From an uncultured archaeon (GTDB taxonomy: Archaea > Nanobdellota > Nanobdellia > Pacearchaeales > GW2011-AR1), in assembly GCA_903866625.1 (NCBI GenBank), contig CAIPOI010000001.1, forward strand, positions 1-48,227: 48,227 nucleotides of DNA. Reading direction: 5' to 3'. Made by a program: the position numbers and the translations under genes. Shown in pieces: positions 30,159 to 38,031 of the stretch (its first letter is position 1; each line of letters opens with the position of its first letter). The notes below the pieces were generated by a model. That model was not told the DNA's origin. It did not search any database and was given only the letters and a program-made list of their open reading frames with translations.

Positions 30159-31565
30159 TTAACAAGATTTTGTTTGAGTTGGAGGCTCATTTATTTGTTG
30201 AGCTAAGGGTTTATTAATATTAGCATCAAGTTCTCTTGAAAGTCTATCTAATAATAATCCTTGATTAATACCACATCTAAAGTTATTTGAGGGGTCTCTT
30301 AAGCTTCCAGATTGTTCGACTACCTTAGCTAAACAATCGCCCGAACAGTTATATTTTGCAAAACAATTTTCACAATGGGGCATAGAACTTACCTTTCTTT
30401 GTTTGAGATTTGTTATAGTCGATGTATTGAAATCAAATTTTTTATTTTCGCTATCAAATCCTCCAATGTAAAATAGACCTGCATGTTTATCTTCCTTTCT
30501 GCAAACTTCTAAACATGTGGTTACATCTCCATCAGGAGTTATAAAAAAGTTTCTTCCACAAGCCCCACAGAATTCTTCTCCTATTTTATCTAAAGTTGCT
30601 CCTGAATAATAAATCGAAACACCTAGCTCTTTTGCTTTTATTTCTGCCTCACGCATAAATCTTAGGTAATCTTCTGGTTTTGGGGCTCTTGCTTGGCTTG
30701 TTCTGCATCTTCCACATTCAAATAAAGGTTCTAAATGAAAACTTTTATTTTTTGATATTGAATTAAAAAATTCTACTATTTCTGACATTCGTGAAACACT
30801 TGCATCGGTAATTGTTGCCCTCATACCATAATTATAAGATTTACCCTGTCTATCTCTGGTTTGTTCTAAAAATTTTAGAGTGTTCATTACATCAGAATAA
30901 GAACCAACTAACTTACCTCCTTGATATTTTGGTCTTTGACTATCTTGAATGTCTTGAGGTCCATCTATAGATAAGCTTAAGTGATCGATATTTTGAACTA
31001 TCCAATCCAGCATCTTTTGATTATGAACTCCATTAGTAACTGCTCCAACACTACCTCTAAGACCAGCTAGACTTGCTTGATATCTAAAATAATTAACTGC
31101 GAAATCTAAAAAGGGCATATTCCCTTCTAATAGGGGTTCGCCGCCCCCATGAAAACCTAGATTTACGGAATTCACTTTTTTTTCTAATGCATTTTCAATG
31201 ATTAAATCAATAGCGCTTCTTGCAATTTCTTTATCCATGACTTTTCCAACCCTCTCACCACCTAATGAATAACAATAAACACATCTCAGATTACAAGCAT
31301 AGGTTGGTAAAAGTGTAACTGAAGTTGGAGCAAAAGGTTCATTAGTAATAGGGGGTAATTCTCTTTGTTTATCTACTAGAACTCTTTGATTTCTTAACTG
31401 AGTGAATAGGTCTCTATTAAGTTTTTCAGGATCTTCTCCTGATTGAACTTGCTGAAGATATTTTATAACACCGCCTCCAACTTGCATAGCTGAGCCTTCT
31501 AAAGGGGCGTATAAGATAAACTGGTCATTTTTTGGAATGACAAATAATTCTCTGGTGATTTCCAT
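30159..31565 (-). CDS. Radical SAM/SPASM peptide maturase
   Basis: The 468-aa protein has a 4Fe-4S/SAM motif CNLRCVYC (Cys91, 95, 98), a GGEP-type motif in FHGGGEPLLE (~138-147) and the strand SLSIDGP near 198. The SPASM region has Cys333, 336, 351 and 355, then Cys398-x2-401-x5-407-x3-411 and Cys431, enough for two auxiliary clusters. The N-terminal ~70 residues look like a small recognition domain for leader peptides (RRE/PqqD-like), placed by position only. Relatives install thioether or carbon-carbon links on Cys-rich peptides (SCIFF/ranthipeptide maturases). Five Cys-rich peptide genes follow on the same strand. The ATG is 20-30 nt from a TATA box. Confidence 0.88.
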   Translation of the reverse strand: MEITRELFVIPKNDQFILYAPLEGSAMQVGGGVIKYLQQVQSGEDPEKLNRDLFTQLRNQRVLVDKQRELPPITNEPFAPTSVTLLPTYACNLRCVYCYSLGGERVGKVMDKEIARSAIDLIIENALEKKVNSVNLGFHGGGEPLLEGNMPFLDFAVNYFRYQASLAGLRGSVGAVTNGVHNQKMLDWIVQNIDHLSLSIDGPQDIQDSQRPKYQGGKLVGSYSDVMNTLKFLEQTRDRQGKSYNYGMRATITDASVSRMSEIVEFFNSISKNKSFHLEPLFECGRCRTSQARAPKPEDYLRFMREAEIKAKELGVSIYYSGATLDKIGEEFCGACGRNFFITPDGDVTTCLEVCRKEDKHAGLFYIGGFDSENKKFDFNTSTITNLKQRKVSSMPHCENCFAKYNCSGDCLAKVVEQSGSLRDPSNNFRCGINQGLLLDRLSRELDANINKPLAQQINEPPTQTKSC

Positions 31566-31583
31566 ACTTTAGCAGGATTAGTT

Positions 31584-31595
31584 TATATTTAAATC
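31584..31595 (-). promoter_or_regulatory. TATA box of the radical SAM-peptide operon
   Basis: Minus strand GATTTAAATATA, 20-30 nt before the maturase ATG at 31565. No other TATA box is obvious between the maturase and precursor 1, so all six genes may share this promoter. Confidence 0.45.
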
Positions 31596-31670
31596 TTTCT
31601 TATGTTATCATTTTATAGTTACATATTATGTTTACAAATATCTTTAAAAACTTCTAAGCTATACCCTATT

Positions 31671-32093
31671 ATGGCTTTTGGCTTATTCAAAAATAAAAAG
31701 AGGTTGTTAGACCTTAGAAATCATGATGATGTTGAACTTAGCACAAGAAATAGTGCTAAAACTTCTTTTGACCCAAATACAGGTAACATTATTCCAAGCT
31801 CACCGATGATTAATCAAGATTCTTCTGCTCCAGTTCAGTCTTCAGGTAGTAATCAGTCTTTTAGTGGAGGTTTTGATTTTTTTGGAAATCCTATAAACTC
31901 AGGTAATACTCCAAGTAGCAGCTCCAGCAATTCTTTTGATTCTGGTTTTAGTTCAAGTCAGTCTTCTTCAAGTTCGTTTGAAACAAGAATAAATGATATT
32001 TCTGATAGATTTTCCAGACTTTTAGATAGGATAGACTTGCTCGAGAAAAAGCTTGATAGACTTGAAAGAAGAAATGGTGTTGGAGGGTATTAG
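31671..32093 (+). CDS. Ser-rich protein with C-terminal coiled coil (140 aa)
   Basis: ATG 31671 (MAFGLFKNKKRLLDLRN) is chosen because ATCTTTAAAAAC lies 20-30 nt upstream; the longer frame would begin before that promoter. A short basic N-terminus is followed by a Ser/Gly/Asn-rich linker and a C-terminal coiled coil (DISDRFSRLLDRIDLLEKKL). It could be a small scaffold or adaptor. Divergent from the radical SAM operon. No family recognised. Confidence 0.65.
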   Translation: MAFGLFKNKKRLLDLRNHDDVELSTRNSAKTSFDPNTGNIIPSSPMINQDSSAPVQSSGSNQSFSGGFDFFGNPINSGNTPSSSSSNSFDSGFSSSQSSSSSFETRINDISDRFSRLLDRIDLLEKKLDRLERRNGVGGY

Positions 32094-32094
32094 C

Positions 32095-32280
32095 ATGTCT
32101 ATTGAAAATACTTTTCATTGTGATAGTAGTTGTTCTAACTTAGATTTTTTAGGTTCAATATTTAAGAGCCCAAAAATAATAAGTCATGAAGAAGTGGAGT
32201 ATAATCTTACCCGAGCTCTGGGTGGAAAATTAGAAATTCTGTATAGTTCTGTTAGGGGTTATTTTAAAAAATTATGGTAA
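32095..32280 (+). CDS. Small hypothetical protein (61 aa)
   Basis: ATG 32095 sits after TTGGAGGGTATTAGC, one of the best ribosome binding sites in the window. The product MSIENTFHCDSSCSNLDFLG onward contains two Cys near the N-terminus and a basic, aromatic C-terminus (SSVRGYFKKLW). It overlaps the gltX start by 7 nt. No function known; translational coupling to gltX is likely. Confidence 0.55.
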   Translation: MSIENTFHCDSSCSNLDFLGSIFKSPKIISHEEVEYNLTRALGGKLEILYSSVRGYFKKLW

Positions 32281-33707
32281 CAATAAATCCTGATAAAATA
32301 AAAGCATATGCTCTTAAAAATGCTGTTGAGCATGAAGGAAAATGCCAAGCTTCAAGTGTATTATCTCCGCTTTTTAATGAGGGCTTGAAAAAAGAAAATG
32401 TTAAAGAGATTATGCCAAAGATAAATGAAATTGTTTCTAAAGTAAATAAATTAAGTTTAGAAGAACAAAAAAAAGAACTGGATAAACTTGAAAAATTCCT
32501 GAGTCATAGAGTGGTTAGAGATATAAATGAGATGCCGGAATTAGAAGATGTTCCTAAAACAGGAGTTATTATGAGAATTTCTCCTTCTGCAAGTGCCTCA
32601 AGATTTCATATAGGTCATATTTTTACCGGAATGCCTAGTTGTTTATATGTAAAAAAATATGGGGGCAAGTTTTATTTAAGAATAGAGGATACTAACCCTG
32701 AAAAAACCTCTCCAGAATGTTATGATTCTTTTCCGAAGGAAGCAGAGTGGATATTTGGAAATATAACCTCAGGGTATGCTCAATCAGATAGGATGCAAAA
32801 ATATTATGATTTCATCGAGGATCTTATCAAGAAAAATCTTGCATTTGTTTGTACATGTCAAAAAGAGGAGGAAGAAGGTGAAGAGAGTATACCTCAACCA
32901 AGAAAGATTTGTGATTGCAGAAAAAATTCTGTAAAGGATAATCAAGACAAATGGCAGAAGATGTTAGATAAAAAAGGATTTAAACCAGGAGAAGCAGTTT
33001 TAAGATTCAAGAGTAAAGATGTAAATAACAATAATCCTGCGCTTATAGATTTTCCATTAGCAAGAATAAATTTAACTTCTCATCCAAGACAAGGAAAAAA
33101 ATATAGAGTTTGGCCTTTAATGAACCTATGTGTAACTTATGATGATATCGAACAAAAATGTACACATATTATAAGAGGAAAAGAACACGCAGATAATGCA
33201 AAAAGACAAGAAATGATTTTTGAGGCATTGAAAATAAAACTACCCCATACTTATTTTTTAGGCAGATATAAATTTACAGACCTAGAAATTTCAAAAACAA
33301 AGATAGGTGAAAGAATAAAAAAAGGAGAGTTTAGTGGTTGGGATGACATAAGACTTCCATTAGCAAGAAATTTTAAGAGGAGAGGTTATCAACCCGAAGC
33401 TTTCGCTAAAATGGTAAAACAAAGAGGACTAAGTGAGGTTGACAAAGTTATGGCTAAAGAAGATTTATTCCAAGTTTTAGATAATTTTAATAGAGAGCTT
33501 ATAAAAGAACTTGCGATAAAAGTAAGTTTTGAGCAAAATAAAAAAGGCAAGATTGAAATTTTGATGCCTGATGCTCAAATTATTAAAGGAAATTCGGATT
33601 TAGATTCAAAAAAATTAAAGGAAGGACAAATCATTTATTTTTCAGGTTTGGGATACGCAGGCTATAATCCTCAAGAAAAGATTAAATTTTGGTTTTGTCA
33701 CAAATAG
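32274..33707 (+). CDS. gltX: Glutamyl-tRNA synthetase, archaeal type
   Basis: Class I synthetase charging tRNA-Glu (in many archaea also tRNA-Gln, later amidated). The N-terminal ~95 residues form the helical archaeal extension. The HIGH motif is FHIGH within SPSASASRFHIGHIF; the usual P-x-P-x-G-x-L context is divergent. The KMSKS-equivalent is LEISKTKIGERI. A Cys-rich insertion (CTCQKEE, KICDCRK) near 195-215 may bind zinc. At 477 aa it is short because the C-terminal anticodon-binding beta-barrels are trimmed. The start overlaps the small upstream gene. Confidence 0.9.
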   Translation: MVTINPDKIKAYALKNAVEHEGKCQASSVLSPLFNEGLKKENVKEIMPKINEIVSKVNKLSLEEQKKELDKLEKFLSHRVVRDINEMPELEDVPKTGVIMRISPSASASRFHIGHIFTGMPSCLYVKKYGGKFYLRIEDTNPEKTSPECYDSFPKEAEWIFGNITSGYAQSDRMQKYYDFIEDLIKKNLAFVCTCQKEEEEGEESIPQPRKICDCRKNSVKDNQDKWQKMLDKKGFKPGEAVLRFKSKDVNNNNPALIDFPLARINLTSHPRQGKKYRVWPLMNLCVTYDDIEQKCTHIIRGKEHADNAKRQEMIFEALKIKLPHTYFLGRYKFTDLEISKTKIGERIKKGEFSGWDDIRLPLARNFKRRGYQPEAFAKMVKQRGLSEVDKVMAKEDLFQVLDNFNRELIKELAIKVSFEQNKKGKIEILMPDAQIIKGNSDLDSKKLKEGQIIYFSGLGYAGYNPQEKIKFWFCHK

Positions 33708-33718
33708 TTTAAATAAAA

Positions 33719-34234
33719 ATGAAAAAATTTTATGAAGAATCCGCTCATCTTGCCGAACAAGAAGCAGCAAAGGCATTTGGTGAGAAAAAATACAAAGATG
33801 CGGGAGAAGCTTATGATTTAGCTGCTTCTTATTTTATAAAAGCCCATCTTCCTTTAAAGTCTTGGAGAGCTTCAAGAAAGGCTTGGGCGTCATATAATAA
33901 AGAGATCCGGCGGTTAAAGGATTCACCTAACGATCATATTATTCCTGTTTATGAAAAAGCAGCGCTAAAATCAAAAGCTTTTGCAGATGATTTAAGAGAT
34001 AAATCTAAGCTCGTAGATATTTTAGCAGGTATTAATTCTGCGGCTAGTTCTTTGGCTGCTCGAGCAGGAACATCTTTAATGCTATTTTTATCAGGCTCTG
34101 TTTTTTTAACACCAAGAATTACTGGCGATGCAATTTCTGAAAATCCGTTGAATGCTAAAGATGCTTTTGGAATAATTTTTTTAGTTTTTGCTTTTATTCT
34201 ATCTTATAGTTACTTCAAGAAAAAATATAGATAA
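33719..34234 (+). CDS. TPR-like protein with C-terminal membrane hairpin (171 aa)
   Basis: The N-terminal helices (HLAEQEAAKAFGEKKYKDAG, then EAYDLAASYFIKAHLPLKSW) are TPR-like. Two C-terminal membrane helices (~117-133 and ~148-165) are joined by a loop containing ITGDAI and followed by a basic tail KKKYR. The same layout and motif (LTGNVI) occur in the protein at 9913-10797. Its stop codon abuts that of the next, convergent gene. Follows gltX by 11 nt. Confidence 0.68.
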   Translation: MKKFYEESAHLAEQEAAKAFGEKKYKDAGEAYDLAASYFIKAHLPLKSWRASRKAWASYNKEIRRLKDSPNDHIIPVYEKAALKSKAFADDLRDKSKLVDILAGINSAASSLAARAGTSLMLFLSGSVFLTPRITGDAISENPLNAKDAFGIIFLVFAFILSYSYFKKKYR

Positions 34235-34585
34235 TTATTTTGTCGGATTCCAAAGAGAGGGGTCAAGATTTTCTGTTGATGCTATTATTTCATTAAGTTT
34301 TTTTCTTTGGGTTTCTGCAGTTTGAGAAAGTATTCTCTGTCTTCTTATCAAGTCAATTCTTTTTTCTAAATCCTTTTCTTTCCTTATCATTAGCCAATAA
34401 GCCTGAGAAGTTTTATCTAGAAAGTCTAAGATGTCATATCTTAAAGTGTAGCTATCTATGGCTAGTTCTCTTAGAGTACCTTCTTGACCAAGTAATCTGG
34501 CTTCTCTTTCAGCAGAATCCATAAAATCTAAGAGAGCAAAGGCTTTTTCAAAGTAAGTTTCAGAATGCTCCTCAGAGGGTTCCAT
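34235..34585 (-). CDS. Helical partner protein of the ribbon-helix-helix regulator (116 aa)
   Basis: Entirely helical and charged (SAEREARLLGQEGTLRELAI, later KEKDLEKRIDLIRRQ). No family recognised. It follows the RHH gene by 6 nt, the layout of a regulator with its effector or a toxin-antitoxin pair, but no toxin motif is visible. Confidence 0.6.
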   Translation of the reverse strand: MEPSEEHSETYFEKAFALLDFMDSAEREARLLGQEGTLRELAIDSYTLRYDILDFLDKTSQAYWLMIRKEKDLEKRIDLIRRQRILSQTAETQRKKLNEIIASTENLDPSLWNPTK

Positions 34586-34591
34586 CTTTTT

Positions 34592-34906
34592 TTAATTTAT
34601 TCCAGATTTAGTTCTTTGAATATTATTAATGTTTCTTGAAATTTGATTAGATTTGATTGGTGCTGGTTTTTTAACTAAAACTTTTTCAGGATTTTCTAAC
34701 AGTTCTTTTCTTTTTTTTGTTTTTTCTATGTCTCTTAAAATTCTTCCTGCCAAACTTGGGCTTCGCATACAAATGTTTAAAATATTAATCGCTTTGTTAA
34801 TCAGAGTATCTGCACTTTCTTCTTTATGCTCCTTTAGATGCTCCAGTCTATCCCTTGTTTTTTCAGTAACCTTAATAGTTGTAGTTTTTATTTCGTTTTC
34901 TTCCAT
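34592..34906 (-). CDS. Ribbon-helix-helix (CopG/MetJ-type) DNA-binding protein
   Basis: Residues ~7-48 fit the RHH fold: strand TTTIKVTEKTRDRLEHL, then helices KEESADTLINKAINIL. The remaining ~55 residues are basic and likely flexible, perhaps contacting the partner encoded downstream. A short palindrome AGTATACT lies 22-29 nt upstream of the start, near the expected transcription start, which would suit autoregulation. Confidence 0.75.
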   Translation of the reverse strand: MEENEIKTTTIKVTEKTRDRLEHLKEHKEESADTLINKAINILNICMRSPSLAGRILRDIEKTKKRKELLENPEKVLVKKPAPIKSNQISRNINNIQRTKSGIN

Positions 34907-34927
34907 TTTGTGCTAAGAGTTCTATTC

Positions 34928-34935
34928 AGTATACT
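34928..34935. promoter_or_regulatory. Candidate operator AGTATACT for the RHH gene
   Basis: A perfect 8-bp palindrome between the TATA-like GTTTATATAATAAA (34939-34952, minus strand) and the RHH start codon. RHH dimers bind short palindromes of this size. A functional link is inferred from position. Confidence 0.35.
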
Positions 34936-34997
34936 CTGGTTTATTATATAAACTTTACGTTTTTGTTGTATCTTTATAGTCAGTACAGAATACATAT

Positions 34998-35008
34998 CTT
35001 TATAAAGG
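34998..35008 (+). promoter_or_regulatory. TATA box of the surface protein gene
   Basis: CTTTATAAAGG. Transcription would start near 35025-35035, giving a leader of about 20 nt. Confidence 0.5.
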
Positions 35009-35050
35009 AATTTCAGCTTTTTACACTAAGTAAATTTACACCTCAAAAAG

Positions 35051-36016
35051 ATGAATACCAATAAATTTTTGATTTCGTTGGTAGCAATGTTTGTTGCAAT
35101 CTTTGCAATTGGACTTGCTATGGCAGGAACATTACCAGTTACTTTTAATGAAGTATCTGTTAATGATATAACCTTAACTGGTTCTAATGTTATAGCAGGT
35201 ATGCCTTCAGAAACTGTGCCTGTTGTTGTTAAGTTCACTGCTAGTGCAGATGTACAAGACATGAAACTTAAGGTATGGATAGATGGCTATAAAAATGAGA
35301 TAAGCGCTTCAACTGACAGATTTAATGTTGTTAATGGAAGCACTTATATCAAAAGGCTAGCATTAACATTACCTAATGTTGATGATATGAAGGATATCAC
35401 AGATGGTTTAACATTCTATGTTAGAGCTTCAGATTCTAATAATGAACAAGAAGCTTCTTACAAGATAGAAATGCAAAGAGAATCTTATGAGCATGATCTT
35501 CTTGCTGTAGATATGCCTTCAAAGGTAGCTGCAGGAGAAGTTGTTCCAGTTGATGTTGTTTTAAGAAACATCGGAACTTATGCTTTAGATAACTCTTTCG
35601 TTACAGTAACCATCCCTGAATTGGGCGTACAAAGACGCGCTTATTTTGGCGATCTTGCTGCTCAAGACAATTGTACAGATGATTGCGATAGTGAGGATGC
35701 AAGAGAAAGAGTTATATATGTTGTAATTCCCGCTGATGCAAAATCAGGAACTTACGATGTAGAAGTTAAGGCTTCTAATTATGACTCTGACAATTCTGTT
35801 AAGAAATCTATTACTATAGCTGGATTAACAGAAAAAGATGACAATGGAAAAGTAATTGATGCAAACAAGAAAGATAGTAAGATTCCAACTTCTATCATAA
35901 TCTTGACTGTTGTATTAGTTATTGTTTTTGTTGTTTTGCTTGTAGTTCTTATTATATTGCTAACAAAGAAACCATCTGAAAAAACAGAAGATTTCGGAGA
36001 AACTAGCTACTATTAA
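35051..36016 (+). CDS. Secreted, membrane-anchored beta-sandwich surface protein
   Basis: The 321-aa protein has a signal peptide in residues 1-25 (FLISLVAMFVAIFAIGLAMA). Two beta-sandwich modules follow; the second (VPVDVVLRNIGTYALDNSFV) resembles CARDB/Ig-like domains of archaeal cell-surface proteins. A Cys pair occurs in NCTDDCD. A long membrane helix (~278-304, Val/Ile/Leu-rich) and a 17-residue cytosolic tail ending GETSYY close it. Likely a cell-envelope protein. A T-rich terminator follows. Confidence 0.75.
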   Translation: MNTNKFLISLVAMFVAIFAIGLAMAGTLPVTFNEVSVNDITLTGSNVIAGMPSETVPVVVKFTASADVQDMKLKVWIDGYKNEISASTDRFNVVNGSTYIKRLALTLPNVDDMKDITDGLTFYVRASDSNNEQEASYKIEMQRESYEHDLLAVDMPSKVAAGEVVPVDVVLRNIGTYALDNSFVTVTIPELGVQRRAYFGDLAAQDNCTDDCDSEDARERVIYVVIPADAKSGTYDVEVKASNYDSDNSVKKSITIAGLTEKDDNGKVIDANKKDSKIPTSIIILTVVLVIVFVVLLVVLIILLTKKPSEKTEDFGETSYY

Positions 36017-36052
36017 TAATTTTTTATTTTTTTATTTTATTTTTTATTAGCT
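36017..36052 (+). terminator. T-rich intrinsic terminator
   Basis: Directly after the stop codon the plus strand runs through several oligo-T tracts broken by single A residues. Such tracts are sufficient for termination by archaeal RNA polymerase. Confidence 0.6.
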
Positions 36053-36104
36053 TTTCAATGAAGAAATTATTTTTTATGAAAAATTAGAGGAGATGATTAA
36101 ATAT

Positions 36105-36422
36105 ATGATAAATCAAATAAAAACAGCAATTGTAATGACAGGATTAGCAGCATTACTGGCTGGATGTTCAGTTCAAAGGCAAGAAGAACCAAAGGTAAAC
36201 CCTATTGTTGAAGCAAAAGTCGCAGAATTAGGTAAGGGGTTTCTTTATTGTGGTATGCCCAGTAAAGAAACATTTTCATTATCTGAGCGTTCAAATTATG
36301 CTGTAAATCATTACTATCCTACAAATGCTACTAATATTCATTTCTTTGGTTCAGAATTAGAAGTTTTAAGTGTAAATCCAGAATCAATAAAGGTAAGATT
36401 AATAAAACGAGAAAAAAATTAA
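36105..36422 (+). CDS. Lipoprotein (105 aa)
   Basis: Lipobox ALLAGC with Cys21 after a hydrophobic segment (AIVMTGLAALLAG). ATG 36105 is chosen over 36093 because GAGGAG ends directly at 36092, too close to the first ATG but workable for the second. The mature part is small and beta-rich (ELEVLSVNPESIKVRLIK). It heads a four-gene operon. Confidence 0.65.
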   Translation: MINQIKTAIVMTGLAALLAGCSVQRQEEPKVNPIVEAKVAELGKGFLYCGMPSKETFSLSERSNYAVNHYYPTNATNIHFFGSELEVLSVNPESIKVRLIKREKN

Positions 36423-36426
36423 AAAT

Positions 36427-37230
36427 ATGACAGAAACCACACAACGAGAACAAACTGAAAAGAAATCAGACACTTATATTCCGGTAGGACTTCCTTTTAG
36501 CAGAACCGTATCCAAATCTGTAATATTCCAAGATCCTACTACTGGTTTTGGAGTTATCTATACGTATAGAAGAACAGGGTCAGAAGCACCTTTAAAATGG
36601 ATGATGCAAATGGATGTTACAAATTGGTTAGGATATGGGCCTCTACCTCATTTTAGAAATCAAACTGGCAAAAGAGATAAAACAAGAAAAGATACTCAAG
36701 AAGACTTAATCTTTCATCTTGGAGAAATGGATAGAAGAGCTTTAGGGACTTATATGGAGATAGAAAGACATTGGGGTGATGTTTTATTGAAAGAAGCTAC
36801 TGAAATAGACAGATTAAATTATCGTGGCGAATTTATGGCTCTAAGATACGGACAAGTATTAACAGAAATAAGAGCAGCAGAAATTAATAATAAGCGTGTA
36901 GGATTAAGCGCCCGCGGGTTAAGAGACTATGAAATAATGCAAAAAATCTTTCCTGAAGAGATGGCTGCCTATTTAAAAGAAAATTTACAAAGGGGCTTGG
37001 AAGCAGAAACTGATTCACCAGAACAACCCTTACCCACTTCAAAACCAGAAGAACAAAAACCTCAAGAGTTTAGCTTAATGAGAAAAATATTTGGTGGAGT
37101 ATTTTTAGCAGGAATGCTTACAACAGGTCTTAGTTTTGTCTATAGTCCTTCAAGAACTACTGCGGAATTGGGTGGAATTACTGCTTTGGCGGGTTATGGT
37201 GCCTTTAGAAAAGAGAATCAAACAACATGA
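36427..37230 (+). CDS. Hypothetical protein with C-terminal membrane helices (267 aa)
   Basis: A beta-rich N-terminal part (TTGFGVIYTYRRTGSEAPLK) is followed by a helical part (LGEMDRRALGTYMEIERHWG), a Pro/Glu-rich linker near 197-215 and two hydrophobic segments (FGGVFLAGMLTTGLSFVY and ELGGITALAGYGAF). Probably anchored to the membrane at its C-terminus. It follows the lipoprotein by 4 nt. Family unknown. Confidence 0.65.
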   Translation: MTETTQREQTEKKSDTYIPVGLPFSRTVSKSVIFQDPTTGFGVIYTYRRTGSEAPLKWMMQMDVTNWLGYGPLPHFRNQTGKRDKTRKDTQEDLIFHLGEMDRRALGTYMEIERHWGDVLLKEATEIDRLNYRGEFMALRYGQVLTEIRAAEINNKRVGLSARGLRDYEIMQKIFPEEMAAYLKENLQRGLEAETDSPEQPLPTSKPEEQKPQEFSLMRKIFGGVFLAGMLTTGLSFVYSPSRTTAELGGITALAGYGAFRKENQTT

Positions 37231-37622
37231 CAACAAGAGCAACACCGCACAAACCTGCTTCAGAAGATAAATTTTTACAATTAAAAGGAGATGGAACCGA
37301 AGCAGTTAAAATAACCCAAGATTATGAAACACGAAATTCGCCTTGGAATGGTTGGTATGTTTTCTTAAGAGAAGAAGCCAAAAATGTATTCTTAAGACAA
37401 TCAACAACAAATCTCCCTAATATAGAAAAATTAACCTGTGATACTAAATATATAGATTTTGATGCACTTGAAGGACTTCATTTAAACTCACATTTTTTAA
37501 ATTATTCACAGGTGGGGCTTCAAGATAGAGACTATGATAGACTTAGGCTAATACTTGGACAAGCAGGTTATTGGAGAGCTATAAAACAGATAACTAGGTG
37601 GGAGTTTGTAGATAAATCTTAA
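37227..37622 (+). CDS. Hypothetical protein (131 aa)
   Basis: Soluble alpha/beta protein with aromatic patches (NSPWNGWYVFLREEAKNVFL). It overlaps the previous gene by 4 nt and ends 1 nt before the next start, so it is translated together with both. No family recognised. Confidence 0.65.
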   Translation: MTTRATPHKPASEDKFLQLKGDGTEAVKITQDYETRNSPWNGWYVFLREEAKNVFLRQSTTNLPNIEKLTCDTKYIDFDALEGLHLNSHFLNYSQVGLQDRDYDRLRLILGQAGYWRAIKQITRWEFVDKS

Positions 37623-37623
37623 G

Positions 37624-38031
37624 ATGATAGTTCCAGAACCAATAATTTATGTTCCAAAATTGATTAATGGTAGTTTTGGGAAGTTTATTCAGATTTGGAT
37701 AAATGCGGATGGGCAAAGAACTCCTATTTTTAGATTATCTGAAGGTTCAATTCTTGAATCCCACGGAAATATCCTAGAACAAACACTAAACGAGTTTCAC
37801 ATTGATTTTAAAAGATATCCTGATGATGGCTCATTAAAAAGTAATTTACCTGAAATAAATTCTTCAGAATATGAAATGGTCGGAGCAGGATATTCAGGAG
37901 TCATAAAAAAATTATTATTTGCTTTTGATGATAGTTCATCTTATAGGCTAGAACCCAACAGAGAGCATTTTCAAGCTTTGGCTCAAAGGGTTCCAGGGTT
38001 TAGATTTGAGTTGAGAAGGCCTCCAGTTTAG
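37624..38031 (+). CDS. Hypothetical protein (135 aa)
   Basis: Last gene of the lipoprotein operon. A Pro-rich N-terminus (VPEPIIYVPKLINGSFGKF) is followed by an alpha/beta body. Its stop codon is immediately adjacent to that of the convergent smc gene. No family recognised. Confidence 0.65.
   Translation: MIVPEPIIYVPKLINGSFGKFIQIWINADGQRTPIFRLSEGSILESHGNILEQTLNEFHIDFKRYPDDGSLKSNLPEINSSEYEMVGAGYSGVIKKLLFAFDDSSSYRLEPNREHFQALAQRVPGFRFELRRPPV

Noticed and set aside
30158-30190. Longer start for precursor 5
   Set aside because: It would lie inside the maturase gene; MKYSTKPSYRL has the family motif at the right distance.
32053-32094. N-terminal extension of the 61-aa protein before gltX
   Set aside because: It would overlap the coiled-coil end of the upstream gene; ATG 32095 has a strong GGAGGG site in front.
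34235-34906. Firm toxin-antitoxin call for the RHH pair
   Set aside because: The 116-aa partner shows no toxin motif; only gene order supports it.
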